DNA of 64,000 nucleotides from Punica granatum (Eukaryota; Streptophyta; Magnoliopsida; Myrtales; Lythraceae): the NCBI RefSeq assembly GCF_007655135.1, contig NC_045133.1:24773845-24837844 (forward strand), written 5' to 3'. Below the pieces are notes generated by a model. That model saw nothing but the letters and a program-made list of their open reading frames with translations. It searched no databases and was not told the origin of the DNA. Position 1 is the stretch's first letter. Each line of letters starts with the position of its first letter. The position numbers and the translations under genes are program-made. Below, piece after piece: positions 1 to 12,108 of the stretch.

Positions 1-1599
1 AACATGGTCGCTCTGGTGAAGAGCAAGTGAGCCGGCTTGACCTCGAACAAGTTGAAAAATGACGGGGGGGCTTGAGATTATGTGCTCATATAGAAGTTAA
101 ATCATAAGTCGTAAATTAGCTATATTAGCAGTGTTCCGTATGCGTGTTTATATTTCGTATGCTCTTGATTTGCATCTTAACATATGTGCAAGTAGCATTG
201 GTTGAATTCTTCGGGAATCTTGCCGATGTCGGTCTTCATGCTTCAACGATGGTACCTCTTCGCCGGACTAAGTTCCGGTTTTTCGACATCTTTACCTGCG
301 ACTTCCAACCTCACCAAAAGAATGGTTCTTCATATTGGGCAGTACTACTTGCAAAATTTCACTTTAACAAGGATCAGTTTGCTGACTTAATGGTTATTAA
401 CGAGATTACAAGGACCGGTTCCCAGGTTATACCGTTTATCCTGTCTTCTTCGATAACATATGTACTTTCTCTTTCTCAAATTTCCAGTTTTGGTAGTTTG
501 ATACTGAGATAATCTTTGCAGCTAGTACTCAAGCCTACTCTGTTTCTGGTATTGGGAGAGGCAATAGGGCTCTTCCTTAACTGTGCCCATGTCAGAACCC
601 CGAGAGCTCCCTGACTCTTCTCCTTTGTCGTATTAAAAAATGCATCATGCTCAGATACAAACTAGACGAAGCTTCAAGCTTGCCCTTTATCGGCTTTATC
701 CATGCTAAATGCAGATGCTTCTTTACAGCATGGTCTCAGTCTCGTTTGTCTTCTCGCATCCATGCGTGAGCTACTTGATTCATCTGTTGCGGCTCTTTTA
801 ATACTCCTTAAGCAGTATGTTGACTCCGATTTGTTATTTTCAGATGCCGAGCACTCTTTCTAGGCAAATTGGCCCCTGGAAAACTGAAAGCAAATTATGC
901 TTCTCGAACAAGCCGGAATCTGTTATACTTGCCTCTCGAGAGTATAGAGAGTGCGAGACTACTTGTTACAGTACATCTGAGGAACTGATTTCCGATGCTT
1001 TCAGTTTTCCAGGCAAGGCGCAAGGGTGCATTCGGGCATAACTTTGTTTGCAAACTTTATTTCTCCTTTGGTTCTCTCTCCTTTGATAGGTAATAACTAA
1101 TCATAGGAGAATGAACTCAAAACCTTTCATTTCCCTCCATTGTTCGTTCACTGAACTGTCTAATCTATCGTGCCCTGGCACCTCTGTTCTTGTCGGAAAG
1201 TGCGCGCTTTGATTTTCCCGGTTTCAGTATTATGTGCGTTGGCTTTGCTTCAGTAAGTGCATTGAGTCACGGTACGAGTTTTGGGGTAGTCTGTTATATA
1301 CCAAGCTTCAAAGTCCTCAAAAACATAAAATTTGCATAGTCACATGAGTATATCCGAGAGCTCGAAATATATTAGCTCCCGGTGTAGCAAACTGAGTTCG
1401 GCCTCGATCCTTATTTGGGTTGCACTTCCTCAAGAACAGTCTAACGTTCATGCTGGCATTGATTTTGGATTTATATCGGCTTTGCTCTGTTTTTGATCTG
1501 ACATGAGATTTGAATTTGATTTGTAGATGAGAGCGTTTCTCCTGAGTGGCTCCTCCTATGTCGGGGAGTGAAGCTGGAGACTGCCATTCTAACGCCTAG
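1..1599 (+). pseudogene. MFS transporter pseudogene (hippocampus abundant transcript-like family), 3' part
   Basis: Relic of the transporter gene found intact at 15461-21194, here on the opposite strand and cut by the window edge. Homologous blocks appear in exon order: the end of exon 5 (MVALVKS near 4-30), exon 6 near 189-255 (FFGNLADVGLHAS), exon 7 near 345-430 (KFHFNKDQFADLMV), exon 8 near 520-590 (LVLGEAIGLFLNCAH, missing five residues), exons 9/10 fused by a deletion near 718-772, exon 11 near 843-895, exon 12 near 1012-1090 (GKAQGCIRA then stop), exon 13 near 1182-1252 and the last exon to 1599. Exon 7 is frameshifted, exon 12 hits a stop, and the exon 9/10 region has lost coding sequence. 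What is seen is the ordered homology and the breaks; that it makes no protein is inferred. Confidence 0.85.
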
Positions 1600-1967
1600 A
1601 ACTTTCAATTGAGTGTATGTAAAGTTTCTATTCCAGTAAGTCGAGAAGAAGACAATCATGGGAGTGCGAGATAATAGTCACTTTAGCAATATATAACAAA
1701 ACCTTAGTGGTTTGTTCTTGATACTTTTTTCACCTAAGAAAGCACCCAAATGCTAATATCATAGTATAATGTACATGGAGAGACGCGTATTTTTTCATTG
1801 AACGGGAGAACGGCACATTTGAAGCAAATAGAACAGGAAAAGTTACCAAGCAGCGTTCAGTCAACGTGTGCGTGAATTTACAAGGAGGGTAAATGCTCCG
1901 TTTCCACTTGTGGTCGTGCAAAGTGACTCGATCTCATGTCAGAGATACCCACGAGCTCGTAAACTAT
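1600..1967. other. Convergent intergenic spacer, no gene seen
   Basis: Lies between the 3' ends of the MFS relic and the kinase gene. It should hold the kinase 3' UTR. I see no conserved reading frame or repeat. Confidence 0.5.
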
Positions 1968-4900
1968 TTATTCCTGGGTCAACTTTGCTATATGGTTCAA
2001 GATTTCCATGATTTCCGAGAATTCAGGTCTCATTGAAGGATCCAGTTGCCAGCATATGTTGAGCAGTTGTTCTAGTGCAGGATGAGTGTAGCTTGTAATC
2101 TTTGGCCTTAGTCCCTGAAAATACAATCTTGCCATGATACACTTCTTCAATTTAACTGATAAAATAGAAGCAAAAGATTGAACGTTCGAGATAAACAGTT
2201 GAAGTTGAATACCTTTTGGACAACACCAATTGCCGCTTGTAATGGGGTTAGCTCTTCATAAGGAAGCTGTTAAGATGATTTGAAGAGAAGGAATTAATAA
2301 TTAAAAGTTCCAAAAGAAGTTAAAAGTTCATGATTCGAAGAGCTAGTCCACAGGTTTATCACCTTTCCCGTGAGCAATTCCCACAGAACAATCCCGAAAC
2401 TGAAGACATCAGCCTTATGATTATAAGGCTTGTGTCCGATCACCTTCCGGGGATAAAATCAAGCGTCAAGAGAAAGAATGTCAGGAAGGAAAATAAAGAA
2501 CGGAGAAGAGACTTCATGACAGAACAACAGGTCAATGAAATACCAGCAAAGACTTATGCCAATATAATCTTGTAGCAGCTGCTCAAATCTTTAATATTAA
2601 AACTTATCCCGACCTTGCACTGCAGAATAAAAGCAAAGGGAAAGGAAGAAAGGGACTAAGGAGGACTTTGAGCTTGTAGAAGTCGAAAAAGGCCACGACG
2701 GTGCCGTAACAAGTACTCTATGTCAAAGCAACTCCCAACAATTCGAAATCATTATTGATGAATGAGAAAAGATTCGTAACTAATATACCATAAAAAACTG
2801 GAATTTCCCTGCATAGGAAGTTACCATCTGTAGGCGGTTGGGATTGTATCTCAGTGAAAGAACAAAAAAACTCAACAAAATCTTAACGTTGTTGTGGGGT
2901 AGTTCAGTCATTCAAATAATCAAACAAGTTCATACAATGCCTACCTCAGGAGCCATCCACCGATATGTTCCAGTCTCAGCAGTCATAACACCACTCTGAC
3001 ATTGGATTTTGGCAACACCAAAATCAGCAATCTTGACTACCTGAAGAAATAATCGACATGAACACATGTCATGACCTGGAGTCCTCTTCTGGTGGAAAAA
3101 AAATGTGGGGTTTTTATAAAGAGCATCGAGTCAGAATATAACATAACCAAGGGAAGGATAATTCTGAAACTGACTTGGGAATTTTCTTTGCCATTCTGCC
3201 TCATACTAAAAGCTACCCAGCTTCTTAAGTAGTCCCTGACCTTGACCAGTTGGTTCGGATGTGTGTACATGGGACTCATGGTCCTTCGGGAAACAACTTA
3301 TCGGTGGGGTTTGACCTCTCAAAGATCTTAACACGGGAATCATACCCAAATCTTAAGCTTTGCAATCATTGCATAATGAGAAACGAGAGGAGATGACAAA
3401 ATCCACAGGAGTGCATGAGCTAGAGTTTCTTACATTATTTTCATCCATTAAAAGATTTGCAGCTTTGAGGTCCCTGTGGATGATGTCATTCTGGTGCAAG
3501 TAATGCATCCCCTTGGAGACATCAATCGCAAATCTGAGTACAGTCGAGAGATGTAGAACATCCTTTTGCTTACGGAGAAAGTCAAAGACGCTACCTCCAG
3601 GCATGTATTCTGGTGAGCAAGAGAGTCAAATATATCTTCAAACTGTCCAAACTATATGTTCTGGAAATGAAGATACCCTACAAAGGCATATAGAAACTAC
3701 CTGTCACAATGCAAAGTCTTGGAGGCCTCATAGATGCACCAATGAACTTGACAATATTCCTATGCTGAATTTTCCTGCAAACGAAAGCTAAGAATGGAAT
3801 GAAAAGCAAAGGAGCTGATTTAATCATTGCAATAGATTCTTATAAGTTGTTCATCTCGGTTGTAATGGACCATCAGTAAAGCCGATTGCCAGCGCCTGAA
3901 AATGTCAAGCAAATCGAACTGCAAGCCCTGATTGCTGAGGGAAAAAATAAGGAAAGGATGCAAACCTCAAAATAAAGACTTCCTGAGTAAATTCTTGCTG
4001 CAGAGCTTTGTTTATATGTTCAGACCTAAAAACTTTAATGGCCACATCCTGACTAAGGTACGTACCTTTATACCTGTACAAGAAATAACAATCAATAACC
4101 TCTATATAATAGAGTAAATTAATGCTTAGGGGTGGCGAGGAAGAACTCACAAGTCACCATAAGATCCAGAAGCCAGTTTCTTTTCAAATCTCAACAGATT
4201 TGCATCAATCTCCCAGAAATCAACATCCACATGTTTAAGCATGTGCATTAGACCATTTTGCTCTTGCCTGTTGGCATCAGCGACATGCTTTTCCGGCGAA
4301 AGTGACCTCTGCATTTAGACACCTTGGAAACTGAAAAACGAATTCTAAAAGCTTCCTTCTGGCAAAAGAATGACAAAAAAAGAGCAGGCGGAAAAGTACC
4401 CATTTTTAAATGATTAATTACTCAAGATTTTGAATTATTTGGAAAAAGAGAGGGGGGGTGGGGGTGGGTTCCAATTTGAATCTTTTTATCCGTGACCAAA
4501 ATCCAAGAATAAAATGCCAAGGTTATCACAAAGTAACCAGCTCTATTGATGCTATATAGAAGCAAAGAGTTGATTGTGTGCGTCGATATTGCAATTTGGC
4601 ATCTTCATCGGAGAACAATGATAACATGCACTATAAGTTACTCACCAAGAGCACAAAAGCACACCGATAAGAATTGCATTAACAGGTATGCACAAATGAA
4701 GTAGCATGTGGAAAGCTACCTCACACTTTTGTATTTCCATGGCCAGATTAGTCTTGAGCTCCTCAGCCTCCTAGATGGTTCGAATAGGCAAGTAAATATG
4801 TACATACTTAATCAAATGAAGCTGACGGAGTAACATGGATTCAGAATTCCATATTCTTAAACCAAGTAAACAACTACTTATCCAGAAAAGGAAGGAAAAA

Positions 4901-7100
4901 AAAGGAAAAAATTAAACCTGTTCCTTTGAACAAGCAACGACAAATACGTCCAAGGAGTAGCCATCTTCAGTAGAAAAGGCATGAGCCTCGTGGATGTTCA
5001 ATCCAAGTCCAGACATCAATGAAGTAAGCTGAAATTTAATTTAAACGGGCAAGGTTATAAACAACGAACATTGCATGGTCTTGAGTGTTATTTATGTCCT
5101 AATTCTAATCTATATTAATTAGAGATGAAAGATGAACAGGATACAGATGATATTCATCGTCACATGCCTAAAACAGTAAAGCATGCCAGTGTGCTTCACA
5201 TTAAAAGAACTCTCACTCAGGAGATATCTTGAAGTCAGCTACCTGGCTGAGAAATTTGCGTTTGTCATTTGTGGAAATCGTGATTTCATAGATCGGCCTA
5301 CAAAATTTACAGAAAAGTGCAATAAGAGCAGGAAAGGATGGAAGCATCTGAAAACCAACTTAAAACATTAATCATACCAAGTAACCGGTTCTTCTCCACC
5401 ATGAAAGTCGGAATTAGTTTATTACAGGTAAAAAAGGACATATAGTATGGCATTATTAATTAGAGAATGACAAGATCGTTGCAAGATCTATGAAAGAGCA
5501 ATGGAACTATAACAAAATACCCAGAATACAAGTAATCAGAGTCTGTAGAGCTATCTGAAATGTGTAAATTCGGGCCTTCCAGGGTGATTTCAAGATTGGA
5601 TGGCGGCCGAAAATCAGGTGGTGGGTGAACACTGTGAGAGAGATATCGATAATACCAGAGTACAGCGCGGTAAGAAATCATGTAGGAGCTAAGATCAGAA
5701 AGTGGAACCTGAGCCTACTTCTTGGAGCAGTTCCCTGAGCATCCACTCTGCTTAAGGTGTTTGAATGAACTGAATTTCCGCAATTTTGATTAGAGGAAGA
5801 AGCCTGCACAAAAGGCATATATTACCAAGTACCAACAATAGATAAGCAAGCAACATCGATGCATAACTTGGGACAAGATCATCGAGCGATGTTGTTGACA
5901 AATCCAAGAAAACCATAACAAAGACCAACGTCACTAATAAGATTCTGAGGAAGTATAGCATCAGCTTATATGCACACGGAAATTCCAAGTCCAGGCTTCA
6001 TTTCTGAAGGCACAGGCATACAACAGATGAAATTAACTACCAATAGAAGTGCTAATCAGGAACTCAGGTCATTGGGCTCAATACGATGCCCCTTTTCTTG
6101 GTAGAAAATTACTCACCCGGGAATTGATCCCGGGACAACCATGAGCCCTCACCCACAGAGCATGCTGCTAGTGACATGGAATAACCTCAACAGACCTGAA
6201 GTAAGCCGATCTCATTTTTTGAAGAATGACAGCATGTGGAAAAGGGATTGATAGAGGAGAAGAAACAGTGTCGCCACAGTTTCATGCATGTGTTGCAATC
6301 GCATCAATTAGAACTTACTCAGTAGCATTACAGACAAGCAACAAAGGTTCTATTAGAATATATTTCGGCATTTATTGCTGGCATTCTTTGTTTTCCATAG
6401 ATAATATTCTTATCATGTGTATACACTATGTATCGAGACACCTCCATGTATCAATATACAAGATACTGACCCAAATTGGGTCAAGGCTTCCAATATTAAA
6501 AATAATTTGAAAACTAGAAGACCTTTTGACTACCTTTGCTCGACGAACTTCAATGGCAGGTCTTGTAGCAGGATCCTTAGCCATCTGAAGCAACCTTTTG
6601 TGCATCAAAACATCTTCCGCCTTCTCCACACTCATGTCCGAGGCATAGCTATGTATTCCAACAGGCAAAACAATTTAGAAGTGCCTCGACGACCATCCAA
6701 AGCCCAAGCCAAAATCCCAACATGCAATAATCACCTCGGCCATCGAATACAGTTCATTTGAATTAAGAGCCAGCACCGCACCAACGAATTAAAACCAAAA
6801 CTCATTATTACAAGCAAGTTATCTCTTATCAACAAAATAGTTGCAGGGGAACTCTGTTTCCAGAACTCTCCAACTGTAGCAGATTAGATGTATGAACCAT
6901 TAATAACGACAATTCGCAGCTTATTTTAAGGTGAAATGGATATGCAGAGTAACGAACGGTATTTGGAGCCAGATTTTCGTTCAGAATCCAGCGAAAATGC
7001 TGAGCTGCTGCTCGTCATCACTTGCAAACCTTTCATCCATCGATAATCTAGACACGTGATGAATATGATTTACTCGCTAGGCCTAACATGTATGGAATTG

Positions 7101-7138
<38 letters not shown>

Positions 7139-7493
7139 TAATGAATCAGAGTAAATGTTTAAACAACCATATCATAACTTCATCATATGCTTCATAACTT
7201 CCGGGTGCATTTGGAAAGGAAGATCACGCCAAGGCAAAAGGAAACAGGTAACTGAGGCCATGCTGCTCCGTCTTAGTTCTTAATTACCTGTGAGGGAGGC
7301 GACGGAAATGAGCCAAGAGTTCATCCTCGAAGCCGGGGCGCCACGCTTCCTCGACTCCGAGCTCTCTGAGCCGCCATAGTATGCTGCTGTAAACATCAAG
7401 CTTCTCTCGCGGTCTCCTACTGCTCTTGTTGCTCGACGAGTAGGACTCTGCGCCTGCTCTGCTGCTGCAGCTCTCCGTACAGTAGTACTCCAT
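1968..7493 (-). CDS. STY46: ACT-domain Raf-like serine/threonine/tyrosine kinase (STY8/STY17/STY46 family)
   Basis: Intact 15-exon gene, 1638 nt, 545 aa. Exons in coding order: 7493-7288, 6648-6534, 5803-5709, 5631-5521, 5297-5243, 5028-4918, 4770-4720, 4308-4151, 4073-3966, 3774-3701, 3609-3434, 3040-2945, 2443-2363, 2266-2213, 2114-1968; every junction is GT-AG and keeps frame. The N-terminal region carries the family's [13 protein letters not shown] and [12 protein letters not shown] segments. An ACT domain spans about residues 177-250. The kinase domain follows: glycine loop GSYGDLYKG near 295, lysine K314 in [14 protein letters not shown] with D408, DFG at 426-428, and APE ending at 452. 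In Arabidopsis this family phosphorylates transit peptides of chloroplast precursors in the cytosol; that role is family knowledge. Which of the three paralogues is closest is not settled. Confidence 0.93.
7105..7131. repeat. (GA)n microsatellite in kinase intron 1
   Basis: Uninterrupted GA dinucleotides inside the 639-bp first intron of the kinase gene. Possibly a GAGA-type site; no direct evidence of function. Confidence 0.85.
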
Positions 7494-8301
7494 CACGCCA
7501 TCAACCAACGGGCACGGTCGATACAGCTGAACATGAAATCGGAGCAAGCACACGATATTCCCTCCGGACCAGCACCGAACCTTCGTGCTGCTGTCTGGAT
7601 TGGAAGCAGCGACCAGTCACGCGCAGCGCAGAGTGCTTCACGGGGAGCTGAGACTGAGTGGACGAGGAGGAGAAATAATTATAGGACTCATCGAGCTCTG
7701 TTGGCTTCCTCTGCAATGCATGACTGACTTTGGAGGGAGGGAGAAAAGAAACAACAGGCCCAAGTCAGAGTCAACAACAGTTTACTTAAATAAGGCATTG
7801 GAAAAAAAATATACGAAAAATATAAAGCTTTAATTAATAAATAAATTAAGTTAAATTAAATATCAATAAATCAAAAAGACGAAGCCCGTGGCGTGGGCTC
7901 CGAGACCAAAAAATACATATATACATATGTATACGTTATATTATATAAAAAGAAATGATTGTTTGTGTAATTCTTCTTTTGAAAAATAATGCTCTTATCA
8001 ACATGCCATTTCGATTGATAAGGATCATAAAATTAAATATAAAATGATAAATTATATATAATAATTACGCACTAACCTTTTCTTTTCTTTTATGCACCGA
8101 CTCTCACTCTCTTTTTTTACTCTTCAATTTCCCTTCCTTTTAATTCCAATATCTTCTTGGCAGGTAATTCTAATAAATTATTTTTTAATTACTTTTTATT
8201 TTTCAATTGTTTTATTACTATGTAACTAAATTTATAATTAGGAATGTTTGTTTCATACTAGTAATTAACATTTCCTTCTCTTTTTTTTATGGGGTAGTAA
8301 T

Positions 8302-8489
8302 GAGGCGTTTGGTTTCAGAGTTAAAGTAACTTTGATTTTAATTGTGGAAAAGGACAAATGTTGTATAGTGTGTTGAGTTAAAATTAAAGTTGACTTGGAA
8401 AATGTGTAATTTTGTTGTGTATTGGGTTGAATTAAAGTTAAACTTAAAGTTTTTGTTATTTTAACCCTGAAAACAAATTGGCAGTGATT
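8302..8489. mobile_element. MITE-like element with terminal inverted repeats
   Basis: About 190 bp. The left end (GTTTGGTTTCAGAGTTAAAG, from about 8308) pairs with the reverse complement of the right end near 8475 with about 20 of 24 positions matching. The interior is AT-rich and noncoding. Exact ends and target-site duplication are not resolved, so the superfamily is not assigned. Confidence 0.5.
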
Positions 8490-8513
8490 AACCCTTAACA
8501 TTTTCTTTCCGTG

Positions 8514-8537
8514 TATATATATATATATATATATATA
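8514..8537. repeat. (TA)n microsatellite
   Basis: Twelve TA dinucleotides in AT-rich intergenic DNA. Confidence 0.9.
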
Positions 8538-8961
8538 ACTTTTGCTCATATCGAGCATATGTACTTTTTTTTCTGAATAAGTGTTGGGACTATTTCCCAT
8601 TAATCAAAAAATAAGTACAGCAAGTACAATCCAATCCTTTGCACTCACTGTCTGAGCAGACAACCCAAGACCAAGAGTAGTAAATAATATTATTAAATAA
8701 GCTAAAAATAATAGTTTAAAAAGTATTTCTTTATCGAGGGAAGAAAGTTCGCTTCCGCCGGGAAGGAACAATTGCTATTCACACCAAAGTTCTCCGTTGA
8801 TTCTGATTCCATGTCGGATTCTATCTTTTTCTTTCTTTTTCATTTTCTTTTCTTCTGTTGTATTATATTATTCATTTATTCACCCACTTATTTATGTATT
8901 TATTTATTTACCGTAACTTGTCGTTCCAAATTTCGTGAGCGGAAGGTTTTCATTAATGAAA

Positions 8962-9518
8962 TGTTGAGATATGTTGTCCCACATCGAAAAATTAAGAAAT
9001 AAACCACAAACTTATATGAGATTTAGGTTCAGTAACCTATCAGCTTAAACTTTTGGATTGCAGATGGGCTCAAATCCATGTAGGCTTAGTATGAATTTTA
9101 CATGGTATCAGAGCAAGTTATGCTTCCGCGCGCTCATGTGGTCTCACACCATGCCAGATTCGATTTCGAGATAGCCAAGAGTGCGCCTCATGTTAATCAG
9201 GCCCAAGAGTGGTCCGGTCCAGTTCCGAGGTAGCTAGTGTGGAGGTCAAAGCTAGTTTGGTATTTGTCCCCCCTTACCCGAGCACGGAAGAGAATGCCTG
9301 GCTCGGGTCAGTTGTTAAGGGCGGGTGTTTAAGGCACGTGGCACGTGTTGGACCACACGTTACCACGTGAGGGAGCGTGTTGAGATATGTTGTCCCACAT
9401 CGAAAAATTAAGAAAGAAATCACAAGCTTATATGAGACTTGGGTCCAGTAACCTATCAGCTTAAGCTTTTGGGTTGTAGATGGGCTCAAGTCCATGTAGA
9501 CCTAGTATGAATTTTACA
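8962..9518 (+). mobile_element. TRIM (terminal-repeat retrotransposon in miniature), structurally complete
   Basis: A 557-bp element bounded by two direct terminal repeats of exactly 141 bp (8962-9102 and 9378-9518), each starting TGTTGAGATATG and ending TTTTACA. A primer-binding site TGGTATCAGAGC (9103-9114) directly abuts the left repeat and fits initiator tRNA-Met. A purine-rich GTGAGGGAGCG precedes the right repeat. The 5-bp target-site duplication TGAAA is perfect at 8957-8961 and 9519-9523. No coding capacity. The two repeats differ at about 12 positions, mostly transitions. The element must be mobilised by another element's proteins. Confidence 0.95.
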
Positions 9519-9523
9519 TGAAA

Positions 9524-12108
9524 CTTTGTCGGAATTCAACTACACCACATATTAGATGGTGAAATTTTTTATATATGGGAAGATATGGAATTCAAATTCT
9601 TCTTTTCCATCTCATTGTGGATGATACCAACATCAAGAGAGAGAGAGAGAGAGACGAAGAAATCAAGGATATCTTGAACGATAAAGAGCTTAAAGAGAAA
9701 TCCTAACCAAAGTAAATATTTATCATGGCGTACAAGACTAGAGGAAGAATGCTAACAGAGATCATCATCGTGGAAGCAAATTAATTGGAGGACCGCAAAC
9801 ATGCGATGGTGGCAATGAAAATCAAATTAGAGAACTAACAAGTGGGTGCGGTTTAAATTAAATATATTGACATATTAAATGAGAAGAACGGACACGTAAG
9901 GAAGACACAACCATGTCCATGGTGGTTGAAACAAAGCTCGTTTGCTTTGCTTATATCACCACTCCCATTATATTAATATTTCTTAATCATGTAATAATTA
10001 AGCAACTTTAAGCAATGTTTAATGGCATATATAATAAGACCAAACCCCGGTTAATCCCTATATCCTCTTGCAAATGCCCCCAAACCTGAGTCTTCCTTTA
10101 TTTATTTATTTATTTATTTTTATTTTTATGATGTATTAAGTCATGACTAACATAAGTGAAGATCCCAGAACACCATGCATTGATGGGTGGTGAGGTCCCC
10201 GTATTGACTATCATGAGGTCTTTTCTTGTGGTTGTTACATTCATAGGAACCTCCATAAATGCCGAGCAAGTCTATAAGAATCGAAGTCTAATGCATTATT
10301 AGGATTGGAACCGGTATGTCCCCCTTGTTTCTGAACTTCCGTATGCGTCTACATTAATATTTTACGTGCTGCAAGAGCACGAGTTGACGAACCATGGGTT
10401 ATGGTCAGCTGACATCAGCCCAACACGCTACCTTTTGAACCATTGGGTCCAACCTGACGTCTCATCATCCACTTAATTATAAATAATCCAATAATCTAAA
10501 GGAAAATGATTGATTAATTAACATGATTAATTAAGTTGAGCATTAGTATATTCTGGTTAGGAATCTTTCGGCAAAAGAATCAGCTTATCCATTCGTCGTG
10601 AGATTCCTTAGCCCTATCATTCCGAACAAAAGTCCAACGTGGAGACATCCAATCCAATGTCGCATTTATGTGTGCCGCCTACCCTACTATTTAAAAAAAA
10701 CAAATACGTTAATTATATATTATTCATCCACTTTAGATTAATTATAACCAATCAGATTACTTATAAGTGGAACCTGTGGACCAGTTGTGGAATTAGTTTC
10801 TCACTTTCAAGCACTCTATTCGAGTGTGACATAACCAAGTGCTTGAGTAATATCACCGATTATTTACTCCCTCCCATCATTGCATGTCGATTAAACCCAC
10901 CTGACCACAGCCCCTCCAAACCTCCAAAACATGTTGGAGCTCGACATGTTCAATAGGTCGGAAAGAGTAACGTATCTTTTGTAGCGCTATGCCACTATTG
11001 GATGTTTGCATTGACGACTCTAATGAGTCTGATCCTAGACTAAGGACGAAGCAAAAACCATAATTTCAGTATCTCTCGGTGTTATTTTATAGAGCGAAGA
11101 GAACATTTCTAGTAAATATTTTGACATAAATGTATAGAGGGAATTCAAATCCGAGACCTTGGGCTTATCAAATCACATGAGAATAAACTTGTTAATCACT
11201 AGGCCATCATCTTTGGCGGTAGCTCCCGGACATGATGAATTATACTTGAGAGTTGATGTACGTCAGATTTGGTCAAGATCGATCTTTTTTTGCTCGAAAT
11301 TTGGCCATGATCAAATCTGAACTGTTCTGGGACTAATAATGGGCTTCTGGTTATGGGCTAAATAACGGGCTTCAAGTTACTGTTATGCCCGAATTGTTAT
11401 GGGCCTATTGCGGGTTATACGCCTAAAGATTCGGGTTATATTTCCGTATACTACACAAGTATATCTTAATGACGGGAAGAATAAGAGATTAATGTTGCCC
11501 TTCTTATATGGAAAGATCAATCCACATATATTATCGCACCATATTTTCATCATTTCTTCTTTGCCTTTTATTAATCTTAATGAATACATATTAATGAATA
11601 AATTTTACGCACCGACTGAATAAATTTTGTCTTATAACTTCTTATGTTTTCTTAATGGCGTCCATCCCTCAATGTAATATTATATAGCATTGAGTGCACG
11701 CAGGTGACAAAGTTATCAAGAACGAATTTCATATCTGATACTAAATTAACCGAACAATTGAGATTTCATCGCATAATATATCGAATAACTGACTACTAAT
11801 CTATGGTCCTGAAACCCTGCAGACAGGATTGACGGTTTTCTTGACTTACAGAAATACAAGCACTATGCACATATGAAGGTGATACTGATCCCCTAAAAGG
11901 CCAATACTAAAGAATACACTTGTAGCTATATTCGCTTTCTCATCCCCGAGACACGATATGGAACCATTACTATCAAACCGGCCATACTCGAACTGGCTTA
12001 TCATACGTTCGTATATCCACCTTTACATTTCTTGTATATAGGAGACCGAATCACAAGAGAGTGCTTCATACAGGCCTAGGCCAAAGCAAAAATTTTCAAA
12101 ATTTTGAA
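9524..12108. other. Gene-free stretch
   Basis: No gene recognised on either strand. Open frames here (for example 10639-10956) lack any family motif and cross low-complexity AT-rich runs. A SINE-like relic lies near 11135-11226. From about 11709 the sequence belongs to the tandemly repeated MFS unit (its 3' flank). Confidence 0.55.
11135..11226 (-). mobile_element. tRNA-derived SINE-like relic
   Basis: On the minus strand the segment reads like the tRNA-related head of a plant SINE: an A-box-like TGGCCTAGTGATTAAC near 11205 and a B-box-like GGATTTGAATTCC near 11150. No tail or target-site duplication was located, so this is a tentative call. Confidence 0.4.

Larger units (their letters stand above)
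7494..8961. other. Kinase 5' flank, gene-free
   Basis: Upstream of the kinase start codon, turning AT-rich after about 7800. Several short open frames occur here, but none shows codon or motif structure. It contains the MITE at 8302-8489 and a TA run, then the left flank of the TRIM element. Confidence 0.6.

Noticed and set aside
8265..8600. 111-codon minus-strand frame
   Set aside because: Composed of a MITE-like element and a TA microsatellite; amino-acid composition is low-complexity.
9274..9495. 73-codon minus-strand frame
   Set aside because: Lies entirely inside the TRIM element and its right terminal repeat; no protein similarity.
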